39,355 bases of DNA from Nitrosospira sp. (lineage in GTDB: Bacteria; Pseudomonadota; Gammaproteobacteria; Burkholderiales; Nitrosomonadaceae), in NCBI GenBank assembly GCA_013821425.1, contig JACDGV010000023.1, positions 1 through 39,355 of the forward strand. Reading direction: 5' to 3'. This document shows, one piece after another, positions 1 to 8,486 of this stretch; the stretch's first letter is position 1, and every line of letters begins with the position of its first letter. The notes beneath the pieces were generated by a model, which worked only from the letters and a program-made list of their open reading frames with translations, was not told the origin of the DNA and did no database searches. The translations under genes were made by a program, and so were the position numbers.

Positions 1-57
1 TTTGACCGCCTGTTCCTTGAACTCGGTCGTATATTCCTGCTTCGGGATCTTTTGCAT
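1..57 (-). CDS. IS3-family transposase OrfA, N-terminal 19 codons
   Basis: The ATG at 57-55 is preceded by a strong ribosome binding site (GGAGGAAG). The peptide MQKIPKQEYTTEFKEQAVK is the typical start of an IS3-family OrfA helix-turn-helix protein, the DNA-binding half of the two-frame transposase. The frame runs off the window at base 1. Intactness of the element cannot be judged. Confidence 0.75.
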   Translation of the reverse strand, partial: MQKIPKQEYTTEFKEQAVK

Positions 58-125
58 CTTCTTCCTCCAAAAAGTAACGTTAATTGTACGTCACCCTTGG
101 AAGACTATTTTTCAGGGGAAGCTCA
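1..125 (-). mobile_element. Left end of an IS3-family insertion sequence (partial)
   Basis: The piece comprises the first codons of an OrfA transposase (1-57) and about 65 bp of upstream DNA. On the minus strand the probable terminal repeat starts at 125 with TGAGCTTCCCCTGAAAAA, which has the TG...CCCCTGAA look of IS3/IS2-type ends. The rest of the element lies outside the window. The repeat assignment is inference, because the partner end is not visible. Confidence 0.6.
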
Positions 126-1640
126 GTCCACTTGTTCCTGCGTAATACGGTCTTTTGCACGCAGCGAAAGCTCTTCCAGTTGTTGCACATAACGCTCGAT
201 ACTGAATCGAGTGTCGACCAAATGTTGCAATCTTTTTCCTACGGCATGCCTCATATCTTTTGACCGGGCAAAAGCAAGGACTTTAGATGCCAAGGTTGAC
301 GTGTCAAAATAGGGCGCCACACACTCGTCACCAAAACCATTTTCAATCAGGATGCCCGCAATGCCTGTGGCCTTTTCAAAGCAGATCACTGGCAAACCAT
401 GCGACATGGCTTCGATCGCCACATTGGGTAAGGGATCCAAACGGGGACTCAGTACGAAGATATCGGCCACCTGATAGGCAGATTCAATACTGGGAGTTTC
501 GTCTAAAAACAAAAAGTGCTGTTGAAGGCCCGAGCGGCGTACTTGGTCAGCCAGATATAATGAATACGAGCCGTCGAGCTCTGGGCAATATCCACCGCCG
601 ATCCAGATAAAACGACAACTAGGATATGGATTTGATTGAACAACCTTCGCAGCGCAGGCAATAAATAGATCTATACCTTTCCTTATTTCAACGGTCCCAG
701 CCCCAAGTACGACAATCGTGTCGGCGGGCAAATCCCTTGGCCGAAGGAAGTCCCGAACGTTGGCTTCTTCTTCCAGCCGAGAGTTCATTTCACGTTCCAT
801 AAAGGGTGGCATACAGCGCCCTTGCGGGATCACTCGAAAGTGGCAATCGCTAAGATCGGGGCACTCTAAGATTGCGCTTTCACGAGTTACCGATGCGGAA
901 AATATCGTTTCGGTGGACCAAAATACAGCCTCTGGAAACGCATTTCTGGGTCTCGCGGACGCGGCAAACTCATGGATAAGTGTAACCGCTGGAATAAAGA
1001 GTCTCGCCAACGCTGGAAGCACTGAGCGGGACTCGATACTGTTGACAATAGCAAAGGTCACGGTAGCTTGGGCTACCAGCTGATCAAGTATTAAGGCAAC
1101 TGTGTCAGGATCGCGTCCAGCAGTGATTGGTCCTATTACAACATCAGAGGTGCGGCGGAAATCGTCAACAATTGCCCCCCCACCCAATAATAGGGTAATA
1201 ACGTTGTATTTCTTTTTGAGTTCTCGGACGATGTTAAGACTTAAGATTGGCGCCCCCGTTCGAGAGGCCTCATGGCTAACCACCAATACGGTTTTTCGCT
1301 CTGGGTCTAAGCTATTTAGCGCGCCTGAGTATTCCAGGCTTGGAGGGGCAGGGATCCTGCCTTCTTTCCTGCCGGTAACAATAAAATGTTCGTAGGGATC
1401 GATGCCGGCAGCAGCTATATCCGGATATTGCCTGAGATAAAAACCGGCATCAAATGGCTTTTCTGTTAGGTCTTTGCCGTTCGCTAATGCAGCTATGCTT
1501 TCGCGAGCTAAACACAACTTGAAGAATAGTCGGCGAGCCACCCTGCGCAGAGGCAGATTTATGTTTCTTCTATTAATTGGTAGCGGCATTCGTTGGAGTA
1601 CTAAATTTTCGTTTTCGAGATCGAGATACTCAAATAACAA
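123..1640 (-). CDS. Glycosyltransferase, GT-B fold, family 4-like
   Basis: The predicted 505-aa cytoplasmic enzyme should transfer a sugar from a nucleotide donor onto a surface glycan. Residues about 63-97 carry the FD..YL..YPD...AG.DP..H....G..EGR.P motif found in many multi-domain polysaccharide glycosyltransferases. A GT-B N-terminal domain follows (VLVVSHEASRTGAP), then a C-terminal GT4 domain with AGTVEIRKGIDLF and D-x7-E (DPLPNVAIEAM), which binds the nucleotide sugar. The only upstream start in frame is TTG at 1640, without a clear ribosome binding site; the first ATG is codon 18. The N-terminus may therefore be trimmed or wrongly placed. The stop codon TGA coincides with the first three bases of the neighbouring IS3 end, so the C-terminus may also have been cut by the insertion. 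Acceptor and sugar are unknown. Confidence 0.8.
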   Translation of the reverse strand: MLFEYLDLENENLVLQRMPLPINRRNINLPLRRVARRLFFKLCLARESIAALANGKDLTEKPFDAGFYLRQYPDIAAAGIDPYEHFIVTGRKEGRIPAPPSLEYSGALNSLDPERKTVLVVSHEASRTGAPILSLNIVRELKKKYNVITLLLGGGAIVDDFRRTSDVVIGPITAGRDPDTVALILDQLVAQATVTFAIVNSIESRSVLPALARLFIPAVTLIHEFAASARPRNAFPEAVFWSTETIFSASVTRESAILECPDLSDCHFRVIPQGRCMPPFMEREMNSRLEEEANVRDFLRPRDLPADTIVVLGAGTVEIRKGIDLFIACAAKVVQSNPYPSCRFIWIGGGYCPELDGSYSLYLADQVRRSGLQQHFLFLDETPSIESAYQVADIFVLSPRLDPLPNVAIEAMSHGLPVICFEKATGIAGILIENGFGDECVAPYFDTSTLASKVLAFARSKDMRHAVGKRLQHLVDTRFSIERYVQQLEELSLRAKDRITQEQVD

Positions 1641-1687
1641 AACGATGTGTCGTTGAGAGTCTAAAGCCGGTTACCCTCAAACTCATG

Positions 1688-2695
1688 TCAACCCTTCCTT
1701 CCGTAAAAACGTGGGAGATGCCTCCGAAGTCTATTGAAAAAAAAAGAACGCTTGTCCAAGGCTGTCCATATTTCACCGATGGAAGCGGCCCGGGCGGCCT
1801 GAATCTCCTTGCGTTTCGCCCATATTTTCGGCAACCCTTTAATTGCATCCCACTTTGCGCGCAGAACTACGCGCCCCTGATTTCGCCTCGCGGTAAGCCA
1901 TAATACGGTACCTACGTTAAGTACCAAATGAAGAGGAAGAAGTAGCCAAAACAATGCACCTGGCATATTCTTCACAAAGGTCCAGACTAAATTGCGGTGC
2001 CCGTGATATACCGAAAAGTCGCTGTGTTGGCCGCCCGAGCTACTCGATCCAACGTGGTATACGACAGCGGTCGGTACATAGAGGCATCTGTAACCTGCTA
2101 GTCGCAAGCGAAAGCCCAAATCAATATCCTCAACATAACAAAAATAATCCTCATCAAACCCCCCCGCATTTACCAATGCATCTCGTCGGTAAAGTGCGGC
2201 TCCGGCACAGGGAGAGAATATCTCCCTCGCAACATGATCGGCAGCGCAGAGGGTACGACCACCACCATTACGCCAAACACGCCCAGAAATGTGGTAAATA
2301 TCTCCCACACCATCAATGACGCTTGGTGAAACAGCACTCATCTGCCTTGAGCCAAAGGCAACCACCTCCTCGTTGCGGTCAGCAGCAAAGACCAGACGCA
2401 GAAGCCAGTCGGGCTCGGGAAACGCGTCGGGATTCAGCAGGGCTACAATGTCGGTTTCACACTCTCGCAGGGCCAAATTATTTGCTGCTGCAAAGCCCGT
2501 ATTGGCGCCAAGCATGCGAACCGTTACACCAGGTATCAGCTGCGCGCGCTGAGGAGAGCCATCAGTGCTGCCGTTATCCATTACTAATATTCTCGCAGGC
2601 AATAATGTCTGGTCCATCAGTCTTGCCAGACACTTCTCCAGAAGTACTCCACTATTCCAGTTAACGATGATCACTGTAACCGGGGTTAATGCCAT
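1688..2695 (-). CDS. Glycosyltransferase family 2, rhamnosyltransferase-like (WbbL type)
   Basis: This 335-aa GT-A enzyme has the canonical opening VTVIIVNWNSGVLLEKCL, the nucleotide-binding motif VMDNGSTDGS, and NPDAFPEPDWL in the position of the DxD metal motif. The later block GGFDEDYFCYVEDIDLGFRLR is typical of WbbL-like rhamnosyltransferases that build O-antigen or exopolysaccharide. A hydrophobic stretch (ALFWLLLPLHLVLNVGTVLWL, roughly residues 250-270) suggests membrane association. I chose the ATG at 2695 because the motif starts just after it; an in-frame TTG at 2740 would add 15 residues. It sits 47 bp upstream of the preceding glycosyltransferase and is probably co-transcribed with it. 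Rhamnose as donor is inference from family resemblance. Confidence 0.85.
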   Translation of the reverse strand: MALTPVTVIIVNWNSGVLLEKCLARLMDQTLLPARILVMDNGSTDGSPQRAQLIPGVTVRMLGANTGFAAANNLALRECETDIVALLNPDAFPEPDWLLRLVFAADRNEEVVAFGSRQMSAVSPSVIDGVGDIYHISGRVWRNGGGRTLCAADHVAREIFSPCAGAALYRRDALVNAGGFDEDYFCYVEDIDLGFRLRLAGYRCLYVPTAVVYHVGSSSSGGQHSDFSVYHGHRNLVWTFVKNMPGALFWLLLPLHLVLNVGTVLWLTARRNQGRVVLRAKWDAIKGLPKIWAKRKEIQAARAASIGEIWTALDKRSFFFNRLRRHLPRFYGRKG

Positions 2696-2919
2696 TTCTC
2701 TACTTTGCACCTGAAGTCTCGCTTGCCTATCATGTGCCAATCCAAAAAATTTTGATTCAAGAAAAACTTCCAGTACATATTTCGGAAATAGAAATTCTGT
2801 GAGCCGTTGCTCGCAGACAAGGGTGGGGAAATGTTTGATCTCGTACTAGAGCCGTATTGATGCGGTCTAGAAAGAATATTGTTTGTACCAGCAACAAGGC
2901 TTGGAAAGTACGATGCTAT

Positions 2920-4263
2920 TTACAAAATCGAGGCATAGACTTTTAAAACTTCCTCAGTCATTGTTAGGCTTGTTTTCGGGTAATTTGTGTTGGAGCTGAG
3001 CGCGCGCGTCTTTTGGGGATTTTTAAGCATTTGGCGCATAACTCGCTCAAGATCATCGACATTGCCGCGAACGAACGTGGAACCATTTACACCGGGCTCC
3101 AAAAACTCAGTTAACCCTTCAACATTTGACACGATAACTGGGGTGTGACTCGCAAGCGCATTCAGCAGAACAAGGGGGCTATTTTCATACCATGTAGACG
3201 GAATGACCAGGATATCCAACTCATCCAGTACAGGCCTCATCCTCTCCGCAGGAAACGTCCCTCGGAAGAATACGGGGAAATTAATGCATCGATTTTTCAT
3301 GGCCTGAAAATATAATGGATGCTGGCTCTCAGACCCGTAAATATGTAATTCACTCTGAGTCCGCGGCAAACGGCAAAATGCCTCCACGAGTAGAGCGGTT
3401 CCTTTATGAGGTGCGATTTGCCCGATAAAACCAAAACGAATTGGTGTTGAAGGCGGACGGATCGGCTTGGAGCGTCGATCTAGATCAATGCCAAAATGAA
3501 TTTTATGTATGGGGGTCGCGGTCAATCCGTTCCGTTCATATGCTGCTTGCAGGAATCCCGTAGGAGCTATGACTGCTCCATAGAGGCGATAGCATTCGGC
3601 CAACACTTCTGGTCGCATTTTGATTTCTTTTAAGTGTGACGCGAGTTGTGTGCTTCGTAATATTGGTAGCTTCCGCAACGAGTTGAACACGGTACAGCCT
3701 AGCTGGAGCAGTGGAGCCAGCCTGTTGAGTCTCTCTTCACGAAGATGGGGATACGCTCGCTTTACCCCGACTTTCGCACAACAAGTAAAACAATTAGTAC
3801 GCTGCGGATTGGGGCCCGCGCATAAATTTCCGCCTGCAGCTTCCAGCTTATAGTTCATACAGAATCCAAAGAAATCAGTAAAGGTTGCAACCATCGGTAT
3901 TGCCAGTTTGTAAGCTACATCAAGTAATACGGCGGTATGATTAACTAGATGAGTTATATGAATGATGTTTGGCTGTAACTCTAGAAGCAGCTTCCTATGA
4001 ATCTGCTGCATATCTGTTTGGTAATATGTATCCTTCACGCTGGAATAGGGAATGTAGTTTTTGTCAATACAATGGACAGGAATTCCTTGATAGTCGTAGT
4101 AACTAATAAGGCTATCCGCTTTCTTTTCCCCTTCAAATATACCGCTCACGACGATGGGCTCGTGTCCCATTTGTCGCAGGCCTTTCGCAAGAGATAATGT
4201 ATAAGTTTCCGTTCCATGATAGTGGGTCGGAAAGAAGCAATGAACGTACAAGGCGATCCTCAT
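2920..4263 (-). CDS. Glycosyltransferase family 4 (GT-B)
   Basis: The 447-aa protein begins RIALYVHCFFPTHYHGTETYT, the classic GT4 N-terminus with the glycine-rich acceptor-side loop. A cysteine cluster near residues 150-165 (CAGPNPQRTNCFTCC) may bind a metal or stabilise the loop. The donor domain starts about residue 275 (RFGFIGQIAPHKGTALLVEAF). In the usual E-x7-E motif the second glutamate is replaced by asparagine (ENSPLVLLN), which is seen in some family members but could reduce activity. Its ATG overlaps the stop of the upstream 753-aa glycosyltransferase by 4 bp (ATGA), so the two are translationally coupled and probably act on the same glycan. Substrate is not predictable. Confidence 0.85.
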   Translation of the reverse strand: MRIALYVHCFFPTHYHGTETYTLSLAKGLRQMGHEPIVVSGIFEGEKKADSLISYYDYQGIPVHCIDKNYIPYSSVKDTYYQTDMQQIHRKLLLELQPNIIHITHLVNHTAVLLDVAYKLAIPMVATFTDFFGFCMNYKLEAAGGNLCAGPNPQRTNCFTCCAKVGVKRAYPHLREERLNRLAPLLQLGCTVFNSLRKLPILRSTQLASHLKEIKMRPEVLAECYRLYGAVIAPTGFLQAAYERNGLTATPIHKIHFGIDLDRRSKPIRPPSTPIRFGFIGQIAPHKGTALLVEAFCRLPRTQSELHIYGSESQHPLYFQAMKNRCINFPVFFRGTFPAERMRPVLDELDILVIPSTWYENSPLVLLNALASHTPVIVSNVEGLTEFLEPGVNGSTFVRGNVDDLERVMRQMLKNPQKTRALSSNTNYPKTSLTMTEEVLKVYASIL

Positions 4264-6521
4264 CGCCCATTGCCTATTAGTTCCTGATACAGCTCAATAT
4301 AACTATTAATCATCTTTTCTATTGAAAATAATCTGCGAGCGCGCTCCCGATTCTGGTAACCAATTTGCCTAGCGCGTGCCTTGTCGTTTAGCAAGTCAAT
4401 AATAATTCTAGCAAGTGCATCACTGTTTTCGGGTTCCGCAAGAAGACTAGCGTCACCCGTAATTTCCCTTAAAGCGCCTACGTTATAGCCAACCACCGGA
4501 ATACCCATACTCATGGCGAACGGAGTAACTTGCCCAAAACTTTCTTTCCAGACAGGAGCGACGAAAAGGCTCATCTGCGCATAAAACTCGACTAATTTCT
4601 CGTAGGGTACGAAGCCGACAAAATTAAAGGCAGTTTGCACCCTATGCTTTCTAACTTCCGCCTCATATGCTTTCAGAAAGCGCCCACCTCCCACGATAAG
4701 CACTTTGGTTTGTGGCCGTCTTTGGACAACCTTTATAAAAACATCAATGGACCGTTTGTTGAGCTTGTCCATATCAAGGCGATATACCATCCCAATACAA
4801 TCATCAGGGATATCGAGGGAGTCATCTCTAGAGAAGATAGTGAAATTACTCCCCGGATAGATCGTGGTATTGGGCTCACCCCTGTCTCCAAATTTGTTTT
4901 TCACGTAGTCGCTTACATATATGTAACGACGAATACAAACATCCTTATAGGGATAGGTGGGCGTATTAATATTTTCTATTACTTCGCAGCCAAATTCACG
5001 AGCTGCTTTAATCATCTTGCCATACCACCGTGTGTCCTCCCAATAATGGATGTGGATTAGCTTGGGCTGATATTGGTGCAGATACCCACTAAACGCTTTA
5101 TAGACACCGGTCCCAGCAAATTCGTGTACGGCTATTCCACGGTAGTTTGGAGGAGTAGGGTTGTATTGAGTGACGACTTCTTGCTCGTAGAGATGGCCCA
5201 TTCGCTCAAAAAGGTCAACAACCAGTCTCGACGACCCACCAGTAATAAAATTTCCAATGACGTGTACCGTGCGTTGCCGCGCCATTTGTGGCGCAACTAA
5301 AATTTTTGCCTGATAACACTCTTTTCCGTGTTTAATACGACGGAGAATTGAAGCCAGCGGGCGGAGCTTGGTGGCCAATTCGGCGAGGAACCTGCGTCCG
5401 TCACGAAGAGGCGCCGTTATTGTCCAGGAGGTCGAGTTATTAAAAACAGCGATCTCATCTTGTTTCTTGCCAAGCTCCTGGCGTAACGAATCAATTTCAC
5501 GATCCCGCTCAGCCAGCGTCATAATCGCTTCGTAAGAGAATATGTCGTGTCTTCCAGTAATTTCTATAAGGCGCACATAGTCAAAACCATAAAGCGCTTT
5601 AATTTTCTCTGCTGTTCTGGCATCCCTGAGTAATTTGAACAACGCCATAACGCCAAATGCTTTAGCTGCAGGTAACGACTCCTGCTCAAGCGAAAGCATA
5701 GCTAGAACAAACTCAAGAACAAATCCGTCTTTCCTGCGGAATCCTTCCGCCCTAGGGAAGACTGCCACGAAATCCTCGAAGGAAACTAGTAGCAGATAAC
5801 TGTGATATAACTGAGAAAGTTCCGTAAATTCACGAATTCTGGCTTCCTTGCACCTGCCCTTTTCATTTATCTCGCGAGCATGAATACGAAATTTGACGAG
5901 ATTCTCTTGTAGGATGTGAATCTCGTACTTCAAGCACAGCCGGATCCACATATCCAGATCTGCTAGATGCGCAAGTCCGTACCCATACATACCGCAGTCA
6001 GAATAACAACGTTTTCGAATCAGAACGCTGGAGTGTCGTAAGGCGTTGCGGTAATAAAAAAAATAATTAAGCCATTCGTGCCTACCCCGGTTGTACAACT
6101 CAGAAACAGTAGAAAAATGATGATCGGTATTATCTTCCGGTTGCCCGTCTTCCCCGATAGCGAGCGCATTAGTAAATACAGCGCCGATTTCCGGGTGGGT
6201 ATTGAGAAATTCAATCTGTTTCTCTAGCTTATCTTCTTCCCATATATCGTTGGCATCATGGATAGCGATATACTCCCCGGCGGCTATTTTGGTGATAGCA
6301 GTGTTAATGCCGTAGCTAGGTAGACGCTGCCAGTCATTGCGAAAGGTTTTGATGCGTGAATCCGTGTACCGCTGAATCAACTTCCATGAGTCGTCCTTCG
6401 ACCCGTCATCCCAAATAATAAGCTCGAAATCCTTAAAGGATTGTCTCAACACACTTTCGATTGCGGTACAGATGTGTTTTTCTTGATTAGAGGACGTGAG
6501 AATAATGGATATTTTTGGCAT
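4260..6521 (-). CDS. Bifunctional glycosyltransferase, GT2-GT4 fusion
   Basis: This 753-aa protein joins two glycosyltransferases. Residues 1-230 are a GT2 domain (KISIILTSSNQEKHICTAI, WDDGSKDDSW, and HDANDIWEEDKL at the DxD position). Residues about 335-390 form a charged linker with a short coiled coil and the phrase NSTSWTITAPLR, a common linker in surface-polysaccharide glycosyltransferases. Residues about 415-750 are a GT4 domain (HVIGNFITGGSSRLVVDLF, LIVGGGRFLKAYE). In the donor-binding motif the first glutamate is present (KESFGQVTPFAM) but the position of the second is phenylalanine. It is the first gene of the cluster, with ATG at 6521, and overlaps the next by ATGA. It probably adds two successive sugars; this is inferred from the fusion. 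Confidence 0.85.
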   Translation of the reverse strand: MPKISIILTSSNQEKHICTAIESVLRQSFKDFELIIWDDGSKDDSWKLIQRYTDSRIKTFRNDWQRLPSYGINTAITKIAAGEYIAIHDANDIWEEDKLEKQIEFLNTHPEIGAVFTNALAIGEDGQPEDNTDHHFSTVSELYNRGRHEWLNYFFYYRNALRHSSVLIRKRCYSDCGMYGYGLAHLADLDMWIRLCLKYEIHILQENLVKFRIHAREINEKGRCKEARIREFTELSQLYHSYLLLVSFEDFVAVFPRAEGFRRKDGFVLEFVLAMLSLEQESLPAAKAFGVMALFKLLRDARTAEKIKALYGFDYVRLIEITGRHDIFSYEAIMTLAERDREIDSLRQELGKKQDEIAVFNNSTSWTITAPLRDGRRFLAELATKLRPLASILRRIKHGKECYQAKILVAPQMARQRTVHVIGNFITGGSSRLVVDLFERMGHLYEQEVVTQYNPTPPNYRGIAVHEFAGTGVYKAFSGYLHQYQPKLIHIHYWEDTRWYGKMIKAAREFGCEVIENINTPTYPYKDVCIRRYIYVSDYVKNKFGDRGEPNTTIYPGSNFTIFSRDDSLDIPDDCIGMVYRLDMDKLNKRSIDVFIKVVQRRPQTKVLIVGGGRFLKAYEAEVRKHRVQTAFNFVGFVPYEKLVEFYAQMSLFVAPVWKESFGQVTPFAMSMGIPVVGYNVGALREITGDASLLAEPENSDALARIIIDLLNDKARARQIGYQNRERARRLFSIEKMINSYIELYQELIGNGR

Positions 6522-6672
6522 GAATCTACGTTAACCTGAACTAAAACCCTCGATCCCTCGTGAATGTGTATCCTTATCGGTCTTGTAAAGACAATAGGCC
6601 GATAAGATCATCAAGGGGAGAAGGTAGCATGGCTGACTAAAATGCAAGTGCAGAGGTGGTTTTCGGCCTTGG

Positions 6673-7038
6673 TTAAACCGGGACAGGGCGTCGAAGCCCC
6701 GCTTGGCGTACAAATTCGGCTAGCGACAGATTGTTGAAAGTCGAGTGAGGCTGACTCTTATTGTAGTCCCGCCGCCAGTCCTCGATCATCGCTTTGACCT
6801 CTTCCAGCGTTTCAAACCAATACAAGTTCAGGCACTCGTCCCCGAATGATCCATTAAATGTCTCAATGTGGCAATTATCCGTTGGCTTTCCAGGCCGGCT
6901 GAAGTCGATCCGTGCCTGGTGGTGGTACGCCCAAAGATTGAGCAACTGCCCCAAAAATTCACTCCCATTGTCTGAGCGAATATAGGCGGGTTTGCCGTAC
7001 AGGCGCATTAACCTATTAAGCAGCGTGCAAGACTTTCC
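6673..7038 (-). pseudogene. IS3-family OrfB (integrase) C-terminal remnant
   Basis: The frame encodes the last about 110-120 residues of an IS407-like OrfB. It includes the second and third parts of the DDE core: IRSDNGSEFLGQLLNLW (second Asp) and RPGKPTDNCHIETFNG (catalytic Glu), then DECLNLYWFETLEEVK and the terminal FVRQAGLRRPVPV. The upstream part is missing: the frame meets a stop at about 7038, next to an IS21-like end at 7045. The first catalytic Asp and all of OrfA are absent, so it cannot be active. It marks the right border of the glycosyltransferase cargo. Confidence 0.85.
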
Positions 7039-7044
7039 AGATTA

Positions 7045-7077
7045 GGGGTGGAAACAGCGTCCAATAGTTTCCACCCC
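7045..7077. repeat. Perfect inverted repeat at the presumed end of an IS21-like element
   Basis: GGGGTGGAAAC (7045-7055) is exactly complementary to GTTTCCACCCC (7067-7077) with an 11-nt spacer. It lies 50 bp before the istA-like start codon and at the point where the IS3 remnant stops, so it probably belongs to the IS21 element terminus. Confidence 0.6.
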
Positions 7078-7126
7078 AGTGTGTACCATCCGGTTTTTTT
7101 TACCGGGGGTATCTGGAGTGTTTTAT

Positions 7127-7465
7127 ATGGACATCATTTACGAAATACGTCGGCGCCATTCGGTGCGAAAGCAGTCGATTTCCGCTATTGCCCGGGAAAT
7201 GGGGCTCTCTCGACCGGCAGTACGCAAACATCTCAACACGGTGGAGGAGCCCAGATATGGACGGGTTCAGCCGATCGCCCCGAAGCTTGGCAAGTTTGAA
7301 GTTCAGCTAACGCAATGGCTGGAAGAAGAGGTTCAATTGGCACGACCGCGTCGCCGTTCTGCCCATCGCCTATTCGAAGGTTTGCAGGAAATCGGCTACG
7401 GCGGTGCTTATGACAGCGTGCAGCGGGTCGTGAAGCGCTGGAAGTCCCGCCATCATGGTCCCTAA
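7127..7465 (+). pseudogene. IS21-family transposase IstA, N-terminal remnant
   Basis: About 112 residues from the ATG at 7127. MDIIYEIRRRHSVRKQSISA followed by IAREMGLSRPAVRKHL is the IstA N-terminal helix-turn-helix, and SAHRLFEGLQEIGYGGAYDS with VQRVVKRWK is the usual next segment. IstA proteins are normally about 400-500 residues with a DDE domain; here the frame ends at KSRHHGP, before that domain, and no istB follows. The copy is a 5' fragment only. An upstream ATG at 7079 in the same frame adds only non-family residues. Confidence 0.8.
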
Positions 7466-7643
7466 GCTTGCTGCGTTGCCATGTTCTTCTCCTTTTTCCT
7501 TCCGCTTGTATTTCAGAGGCATCGTGATCTTCATACACGTGGCTCGCCTCCGAATCGGGAGTTCGCGTTGGTCAGGGCTTTGTCGTTTTAACTGCCAGGT
7601 GATTGAATGCTGAATTCTGAAACTTCCCTGCTTTCCCCTTGCA

Positions 7644-7676
7644 GGATAGTATGATAAAAATATCATGCCCCTATCC
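7644..7676. promoter_or_regulatory. Nested palindromic operator upstream of parD
   Basis: Two concentric inverted repeats: GGATAG (7644-7649) pairs with CTATCC (7671-7676), and inside them ATGATA (7651-7656) pairs with TATCAT (7661-7666) around AAAA. The block ends 12 bp before the parD start. RHH antitoxins autoregulate from such sites, so it is the probable ParD/ParDE operator and overlaps the likely promoter. Confidence 0.7.
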
Positions 7677-7687
7677 CGGAAGACATT

Positions 7688-7933
7688 ATGAAGACCATCA
7701 GCAAAACCATCACTTTGACCGATAAGCAGGATGACTGGATCAAGGCTCAGATCGATGCAGGGAATTACACCGACGACAGCGACTATATCCGTGATCTCAT
7801 TAGGCGCGAACAGGAACGCAGCGCTGAGACCGAAGCGATTTGCACGGCATTGATCGAAGGCGAGAGCAGCGGCGAGCCTCAGCCTTTTGATGTTTCCGCA
7901 TTCAAGGAAAGAATGCGGATTGTGCATGGCTGA
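7688..7933 (+). CDS. parD: ParD-family antitoxin (RHH)
   Basis: This 81-aa protein has the ribbon-helix-helix N-terminus (SKTITLTDKQDDWIKAQIDA) and the ParD phrase SDYIRDLIRREQER. The C-terminal third, which contacts and neutralises the toxin, ends KERMRIVHG. It should bind the nested palindrome just upstream and repress its own operon. It overlaps the toxin gene by 8 bp, giving coupled translation. On a plasmid such a pair acts in post-segregational killing, supporting stable inheritance. Family assignment is firm; the target of the toxin is known only by analogy (DNA gyrase for RK2 ParE). Confidence 0.88.
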   Translation: MKTISKTITLTDKQDDWIKAQIDAGNYTDDSDYIRDLIRREQERSAETEAICTALIEGESSGEPQPFDVSAFKERMRIVHG

Positions 7934-8216
7934 ATACCTTCTTTCACCTGCAGCCGAGCATGACCTTGAAAATATCTGGCTCTACACCTGCCGGCAATGG
8001 GGCCTGCAACAGGCAGACCGCTACATCGATATGCTGAGCTCCGCCTTTACCGAACTGTCAGGATCGCCCATGATTGCCTCGGCTTGCGATCATATCCGGC
8101 CGGGCTATCGCCGCTACAATGTTGAGCGGCACATGATCTACTTCTGCATCACACCTTACGGCATTGCCATCATTCGCATCCTGCATGACCGCATGGATGC
8201 ATCGCGCCATTTGTAG
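7926..8216 (+). CDS. parE: ParE-family toxin (RelE/ParE superfamily)
   Basis: The 96-aa protein beginning MAEYLLSPAAEHDLENIWLY has the RelE/ParE fold pattern: N-terminal strand, helix pair (QADRYIDMLSSAFTEL), then SDH-type central strands with RPGYRRYNVERHMIYF and a final IIRILHDRMDASRHL. The last segment is the usual ParE ending. I chose the ATG at 7926, which overlaps the parD stop, over an upstream start at 7887 in the same frame that would lie within parD. It appears intact, unlike the toxin at 38525-38805. Confidence 0.88.
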   Translation: MAEYLLSPAAEHDLENIWLYTCRQWGLQQADRYIDMLSSAFTELSGSPMIASACDHIRPGYRRYNVERHMIYFCITPYGIAIIRILHDRMDASRHL

Positions 8217-8289
8217 CAGTCTCCTGGAACTATATTTTCCCTTCGCTCCCGTCCTGCAGCCAGAGTTGCTTGGTCAAGGCGCTTGGCAC

Positions 8290-8324
8290 ATTACTAGTAA
8301 TCGCCCCATACTGTACTAGTAATC
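8290..8324. promoter_or_regulatory. Two phased palindromic sites, possible operator
   Basis: ATTACTAGTAAT (8291-8302) is a perfect 12-bp palindrome. The core TACTAGTAATC recurs at 8314-8324, exactly 22 bp later, that is two helical turns on the same DNA face. This is the arrangement of a dimer-pair operator. The binding protein is unknown. Confidence 0.4.
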
Positions 8325-8375
8325 TAACCCTGGCAGATAAGGAACGACAAGCTGTGGGAAGCCCACCACGTGTAA

Positions 8376-8486
8376 ATCCGGGCCGGGCGCGCAGCTGGAC
8401 AGAAACCGTCCGAGATCGCGGCATGGCTGAACACGCTCGGATTCACCGGCTCCGGCGGCACGTTGAATGGTTATCTGAACAGATAG
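8376..8486 (+). pseudogene. Short remnant of an unknown protein C-terminus
   Basis: An in-frame stretch of about 36 codons ends KPSEIAAWLNTLGFTGSGG-TLNGYLNR before a stop at 8484-8486. It looks like a DNA-binding or recombinase-type C-terminal helix-turn-helix, but there is no start codon and a stop lies just upstream at 8373. I do not recognise the family. It may be random coding-like sequence. Confidence 0.2.
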
